Assembly (NCBI GenBank): GCA_900199655.1
Contig: FZRE01000009.1
Location: 1 to 64,000, forward strand
DNA: 64,000 nt
Origin: Prevotellaceae bacterium KH2P17
GTDB lineage: Bacteria > Bacteroidota > Bacteroidia > Bacteroidales > Bacteroidaceae
Direction: 5' to 3'
Position 1 is the first letter of the stretch. Each line of letters starts with the position of its first letter. Shown here piece by piece: positions 60,162 to 64,000 of this stretch. Both the position numbers and the translations under genes were made by a program. The notes under the pieces are model-generated. The model had not been told where the DNA came from, ran no database searches, and saw only the letters and a program-made list of their open reading frames with translations.

Positions 60162-62174
60162 CTAATCGAACAAATCAGGCTCCGTGGGTGCGGGGTTGCC
60201 ATCAGCAGAAGCGAAGCGGGCGATGAATTCGTCTTCGGAAATAATGGGGATGTCCAGCTGATGGGCCTTCTGGTTCTTGGTAGAGGTGGACGCCACGTCG
60301 TTGTTTATCAGGTAGTTGGTCGATTTGCTCACGCTTCCCGTCACCTTGCCGCCCTGACTCTCGATGTATGCTTTCAGCTCATTGCGGTTCTTGTAGTGGT
60401 GCACGTCGCCGGTGATGACGAAGGTCAGTCCCTCACACCGTGCCCCGGTGGGTTTGCTTTCGGCCTGGATGACGTGCAACTCGGGCAGCAGATGGTCTAC
60501 CGTTCGCTGGTTCTGCTCGTCGTGGAACCAGCGGACGAAGGACGCGCTCTTCTCCGGTCCGATGCCCGAAATCACGGCAAAGTGGCCCTCGTCGGAGGTT
60601 TCGCGGGCTTCGCGGATGAGGTCAGCCAGCTTGTAGGCAGAGAGCAGGCGCTTGCAAACATCCACTCCGCACATGGGAATGGTGAGAGCGTAGAGCAGCC
60701 GTTGTGCCTCCACCTGGCGCGAAGCCTCGATGGAGCGCATGATGTTGGCAACAGACTTCTCGCCAAAGCCCTCGAGCGAGGCCATGGCTGTGGCGTGGTC
60801 GCGCAGCCGGTAGATGTCGGCATAGTCGCTCACCCAGCCCAGGTTGATGAATTTGGCTAAGGTCTGTTCCGATATTCCGTCAACATCCATGCCCGCCTTC
60901 GACACGAATCGGGCGAATTTCTTGAGCTGTTTGGCGGGGCAGGCGGCGTTGGTGCAGTGCAAGGTGCGCGTTCCGCTGGCGCCGCTTACACTTACTTTGG
61001 TGGCCGAACCGCACACGGGGCAGTGCTCGGGTATCTCGAACGAGCCCACGGCCTGGCTCACCCGGATGACTTTGGGGATGATTTTGTTGGCCTTGATGAC
61101 CTGCAGCACGGAGCCAGAACCGCCGATGCCGAGCCGTTGGCACTCGCTGATGTTGCACAGCGAGGCCCGCTTCACGGTGGTTCCTTCGAGCTCCACGGGG
61201 TCGAACACGGCCACGGGCGAGATGGTGGAGGCAGCGCACGACCACTCGATGTGGTCGAGCCGGGTCTCTGCACTCTCGTCTTGCCACTTGAAAGCGTAGC
61301 CCGCACGCGTGGCGTGGTGGCCGGTTACGGAGCCGGTCTGGGCGTAGGCGGTGTCGTCGTAGGTAATGACGAGGCCGTCGACGGGGTAGGGGTTCACGCG
61401 GTCGGTTACCTTTCGGGTCCAGCGGTCAATCACTTCTTCGATGTTGTTCAGTGTAGGTTGCCGGATAAGTTCGTGCTCCACGGGGCCGAAACCTAACTTG
61501 CGGAGCCACTGCATGCGTGCACCCCAGGAGCTGATGTCCTCGTCGGTGTGCACCAGAGTGAACGGAATCCAGTGTATGTGGCGCGCTTTCACCTCCTGCG
61601 GGTCCTTGAGCGTGAGCGAGCCCGAGGCCAGGTTACGGGGGTTGGCGTACTCTTCGTCGCTCTCCATGTTGAACTGTTCGAAGTCTTCATACGATATCAC
61701 GGCCTCGCCGCGGATGACAACGTGGCCGCTGTAGGCTATCTGCGGCAGTATGCCCTCTATGGCTCCGGCCAGGTGGGTGATGTTGGTGCCGATGTGGCCG
61801 TTGCCGCGCGTAACCACTTTGGTTAGCCTGCCGTTGTCGTAAGTCACTACAAGGGTGAGGCCGTCGAGCTTCCACGAGAGCCACACGGGGCGCATTTCGG
61901 CCCATTTCTCCAGGTCGGCCGGCAGCTTGGTCTTGGCCAGCGAGAGGGCTGCAAACTCGTGCTGCTCCTTCTGTCCGGCCAAGTTGTCTTCCGAAACCTT
62001 GTTGGTAGGCGAGTCGGGGAGCACTTCGCCCGTCTCTGCTTCAAGTTGTTTCAACTGGTCGAACATCGAGTCCCACTCGTGGTCGCTCATGAGTTCGCCC
62101 CTGCCATTATAGTAGGCTTGCGATGCCTGGTTGAGTTTGTCGACCAGTTGCTGCATCAGTGTGATTTTGTCCAT
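60162..62174 (-). CDS. ligA: NAD-dependent DNA ligase LigA, divergent type
   Basis: 670 residues from ATG 62174; the frame is open to 62594, but homology begins at MDKITLMQQL. Adenylation motif KLDG (K102), the four-Cys zinc finger (CPVCG and CTNAACPAK), helix-hairpin-helix repeats and a C-terminal BRCT domain (GLTFVITGDVHHYKNRNELK) are all present in the LigA order. Some conserved residues differ: ELKLDG reads LSWKLDG, and RGDGxxGE reads RGNGHIGT. It may be a second ligase rather than the essential one. Preceded by the 242-bp repeat on its 3' side. Confidence 0.88.
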   Translation of the reverse strand: MDKITLMQQLVDKLNQASQAYYNGRGELMSDHEWDSMFDQLKQLEAETGEVLPDSPTNKVSEDNLAGQKEQHEFAALSLAKTKLPADLEKWAEMRPVWLSWKLDGLTLVVTYDNGRLTKVVTRGNGHIGTNITHLAGAIEGILPQIAYSGHVVIRGEAVISYEDFEQFNMESDEEYANPRNLASGSLTLKDPQEVKARHIHWIPFTLVHTDEDISSWGARMQWLRKLGFGPVEHELIRQPTLNNIEEVIDRWTRKVTDRVNPYPVDGLVITYDDTAYAQTGSVTGHHATRAGYAFKWQDESAETRLDHIEWSCAASTISPVAVFDPVELEGTTVKRASLCNISECQRLGIGGSGSVLQVIKANKIIPKVIRVSQAVGSFEIPEHCPVCGSATKVSVSGASGTRTLHCTNAACPAKQLKKFARFVSKAGMDVDGISEQTLAKFINLGWVSDYADIYRLRDHATAMASLEGFGEKSVANIMRSIEASRQVEAQRLLYALTIPMCGVDVCKRLLSAYKLADLIREARETSDEGHFAVISGIGPEKSASFVRWFHDEQNQRTVDHLLPELHVIQAESKPTGARCEGLTFVITGDVHHYKNRNELKAYIESQGGKVTGSVSKSTNYLINNDVASTSTKNQKAHQLDIPIISEDEFIARFASADGNPAPTEPDLFD

Positions 62175-62350
62175 AGTCTTTAATGATGCTGCCCTGCGCG
62201 GGCAACGGTTTTGGTTTTTATCTGTTATGCTTGCAAAAATAACAAAAAAGGTGCATAAAAGCGGGTAGGATGGAATAAATTTTCTAACTTTGCCGTGTCC
62301 GCAGGCAGAAATGAGGTGTGTTGTTGCGGACTTTTTAAAGCAAGAAAAGA

Positions 62351-63019
62351 ATGATAGAGGTAACTGTATCGGATGAGATAGAGAGCGTGTGCCCGGGCTT
62401 TGTGGGCGCGTGTGTTGAGGCCCGCGTGGTGAACAGCGAGTATTCGGAAGGGCTGTGGCAGGAGATAGGCCGGCTCGGAGAACAATATCGCAGCGAGCTG
62501 ACCACCGAAACGCTGAAGCTGATGCCCGGTATCGAGGCCACGCGCAGGGTGTACCGGGCGTGCGGCAAGGATCCGTCGCGCTATCGTCCGGCATCGGAGG
62601 CGCTTATCAGGCGCATGCTGCAGGGTAAGCAACTGTACCAAATAGACACGCTCGTAGACCTCGTTAACCTGGCCAGTATCAAGTTCGGCTACAGCATCGG
62701 AGGCTTTGATGCTGACAAATTCGTGGGCAGCAAGCTCACGCTGGGCATCGGCCGGGAGAGCGAACCCTATGAAGGCATCGGACGGGGAATGATAAACATT
62801 GCCGGCCTGCCGGTGTATCGGGACGGCGAGGGAGGCGTAGGCACACCCACATCCGACCATGAGCGCACCAAGATAAGCCTCGAGACCACGCACTTGGTGG
62901 TGCTCATCAATGGTTACGACGGCAACGAGCAGAACGTAAGAGCCAATGCCGAGTACATCTTGGAGCTTGTTAGGAGATACTGCCAGAGCAGTGGCGGCAG
63001 CTATTTCGTGTACAGGTAA
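62351..63019 (+). CDS. B3/B4 tRNA-binding-domain protein
   Basis: 222 residues. The whole chain matches the stand-alone B3/4 domain (as in the PheRS beta subunit editing module, COG3382): GIEATRRVYRACGKDPSRYR, PASEALIRRMLQG, VDLVNLASIKFGYSIGGFDA. Such proteins may act as trans-editing factors or bind aminoacyl-tRNA; function is not settled. Start at ATG 62351. It is divergent from ligA and convergent with the Nudix gene. Confidence 0.88.
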   Translation: MIEVTVSDEIESVCPGFVGACVEARVVNSEYSEGLWQEIGRLGEQYRSELTTETLKLMPGIEATRRVYRACGKDPSRYRPASEALIRRMLQGKQLYQIDTLVDLVNLASIKFGYSIGGFDADKFVGSKLTLGIGRESEPYEGIGRGMINIAGLPVYRDGEGGVGTPTSDHERTKISLETTHLVVLINGYDGNEQNVRANAEYILELVRRYCQSSGGSYFVYR

Positions 63020-63034
63020 AAGAGCCGGCGGTCG

Positions 63035-63439
63035 TCAGATGAGCTGCAGGAGCTTGCGGTCGGCGTCGGTCCAGTTCAGCTTTTCCATCTCTGCCCGGGT
63101 GAGCCATTTGGCATCCAGGTGCTCCAGCAGCTTGAAGTCGCCGTCACCTTTGCGGCACAGATAGCCCGTGAGCGCAATCCGGAAGTCGGGATACTGGTGC
63201 TCGACCGTGCCGATGGGGCGGCCTACAAAGATGTCCCAGTCCATCTCTTCCTTGATTTCGCGAATGAGGGTAGCGTAGTCGCATTCACCTGTTTCAACCT
63301 TTCCGCCGGGGAACTCCCATCGTTCGGAATTATAGGATTCGTGCGACCGGCATCTCTGCATGCACAAGTATCGGTCTCCGTCTTTCACAATGGCTGCCAC
63401 GACTCTCACCGGTTCGTGGCCAAAAGCGTTTTTTTCCAT
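63035..63439 (-). CDS. MutT-like Nudix hydrolase
   Basis: 134 residues. The Nudix box reads GGKVETGECDYATLIREIKE followed by EMDWDI, with the catalytic REIKEE core intact; the usual Gly near its end is Asp. WEFPGGK precedes it, as in MutT/(deoxy)nucleoside triphosphate pyrophosphohydrolases, which remove oxidised nucleotides such as 8-oxo-dGTP. The C-terminal LDAKWLTRAEMEKLNWTDAD is typical. It is divergent from the pantothenate kinase gene. Confidence 0.92.
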   Translation of the reverse strand: MEKNAFGHEPVRVVAAIVKDGDRYLCMQRCRSHESYNSERWEFPGGKVETGECDYATLIREIKEEMDWDIFVGRPIGTVEHQYPDFRIALTGYLCRKGDGDFKLLEHLDAKWLTRAEMEKLNWTDADRKLLQLI

Positions 63440-63535
63440 AAATCAATCATTAATGGTGCGAATATACAAAAAATATAGTATCTTTGCTTCTCGTAATCTT
63501 CTTTTTTATTATTTATTCTATAATTCTGTGTTGAC

Positions 63536-64000
63536 GTGAGTATTATAATAGGTATAGACGTAGGTATCAGCACCACCAAGATTGTTGGTATCAACGAAGA
63601 AGGCAAGGTGGTATCGCCCATCCGCATCAAGGCTACCGACCCGGTAACATCGCTCTACGGTGCTTTCGGCAAGTATCTGTATGACAATAAGGTGAAGCTG
63701 GAGGACATAGAGCAGGTGATGATAACCGGCGTAGGTGCCGCTTACATCGACGCACCCATCTATGGACTGCCCACGGCAAAGGCCGAGGAGTTTATAGCCG
63801 ACGGTTTGGGAGCCCGTTATGAAACCGAACTGGAAGACATGATTGTGGTGAGCATGGGCACCGGTACATCGCTCGTGCAGTGTAACGGCAACAATATACG
63901 CCACATCGGAGGTATCGGCGTGGGAGGCGGTACGCTGATGGGGCTTGCCCGCATCATGCTCAAAACCGACGATGTAAAGACCATCACCACGCTTGCCATG
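63536..64000 (+). CDS. coaW: Type II pantothenate kinase, N-terminal part (partial)
   Basis: The first 155 codons of a frame that runs off the window. It begins at GTG 63536 with SIIIGIDVGISTTKIVGINE, the phosphate-1 loop of the ASKHA kinase fold, then GVGAAYIDAPIYGLPTAKAE and VVSMGTGTSLVQ (phosphate-2 segment), followed by GGIGVGGGTLMGL. This is the eukaryote-like PanK found in Staphylococcus and Bacteroidetes; it makes 4'-phosphopantothenate for CoA. No ATG is available between the upstream stop (63521) and the first conserved residues, so the GTG is the likely start. Confidence 0.88.
   Translation, partial: MSIIIGIDVGISTTKIVGINEEGKVVSPIRIKATDPVTSLYGAFGKYLYDNKVKLEDIEQVMITGVGAAYIDAPIYGLPTAKAEEFIADGLGARYETELEDMIVVSMGTGTSLVQCNGNNIRHIGGIGVGGGTLMGLARIMLKTDDVKTITTLAM

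Noticed and set aside
62175..62594. N-terminal extension of LigA by 140 residues
   Set aside because: The extension is Pro/Arg/Ser-rich without homology and overlaps the start of the divergent B3/4 gene; homology begins at 62174.

Overview
The window is chromosomal DNA from a Bacteroidales bacterium, most likely a Prevotella-like member of the Prevotellaceae. The support is indirect but consistent. Promoters have the Bacteroidetes form (TTTG-like element, about 20 bp, TAnnTTTG), strong Shine-Dalgarno sites are rare, the DAHP synthase is fused to chorismate mutase, and there are DUF5020, DUF4026 and DUF805 proteins and an OmpA porin with biased codon use. No rRNA or tRNA gene was recognised.

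Layout. 1-478: right end of an IS21-family element (istB tail) that has cut off a small helix-turn-helix gene. 820-9246, minus strand: mnmE and udp, a PD40 envelope protein, a DUF486 membrane protein, a fused NfnAB flavoprotein, serS, rpmA and rplU. 9566-14894: a DUF4026/DUF2314 protein, then an HxlR regulator divergent from a cupin, with an MFS exporter and an FMN reductase downstream. 15216-19721: four tightly coupled genes for a WecB-like epimerase, an SDR, a MATE exporter and a PagL-like lipid A deacylase. 19723-22617: a copper locus with an HMA-AraC regulator, a CopZ-like chaperone and a CopA ATPase that lacks its nucleotide-binding domain. 22672-25740: two secreted proteins and a TPR protein around a large intergenic repeat. 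25800-30074: the Phe/Tyr operon (leader peptide, pheA, aminotransferase, DAHP synthase-chorismate mutase, tyrA) with a classical attenuator. 30135-36605: a nuclease-family protein, ffh, folD, a small TPR protein and a four-subunit 2-oxoacid:ferredoxin oxidoreductase. 36775-41000: a DUF1080 protein, a small membrane protein, an orphan CdiI-like immunity protein, a Fic protein and a possible CobS relative. 41166-48529: ompA, then ilvD-ilvB-ilvN-thioesterase-ilvC. 49104-57753: recJ-recQ, a C1B peptidase, a Xaa-Pro aminopeptidase, a patatin, a DUF805 protein and trmD. 57961-64000: a DUF5020 protein, a 1 kb tandem repeat, a divergent LigA, a B3/4-domain protein, a MutT-type Nudix hydrolase and the start of a type II pantothenate kinase.

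The strongest less-expected signals are three. First, the aromatic operon has a readable attenuator: a Tyr/Phe-alternating leader peptide, a perfect 8-bp antiterminator pairing and an intrinsic terminator. Second, seven intergenic regions carry arrays built on a 22-bp period. Four are triple CGACAnnTGTCG dyads, two are roughly 400-bp composite elements with conserved flanks in opposite orientation, and one is a short relic. Third, the CopA-type ATPase keeps every catalytic motif except the whole N-domain. Lesser leads are a shared operator-like box upstream of the cupin and MFS genes, active-site substitutions in the WecB-like protein, and a nuclease-family gene whose start codon lies inside the upstream terminator.
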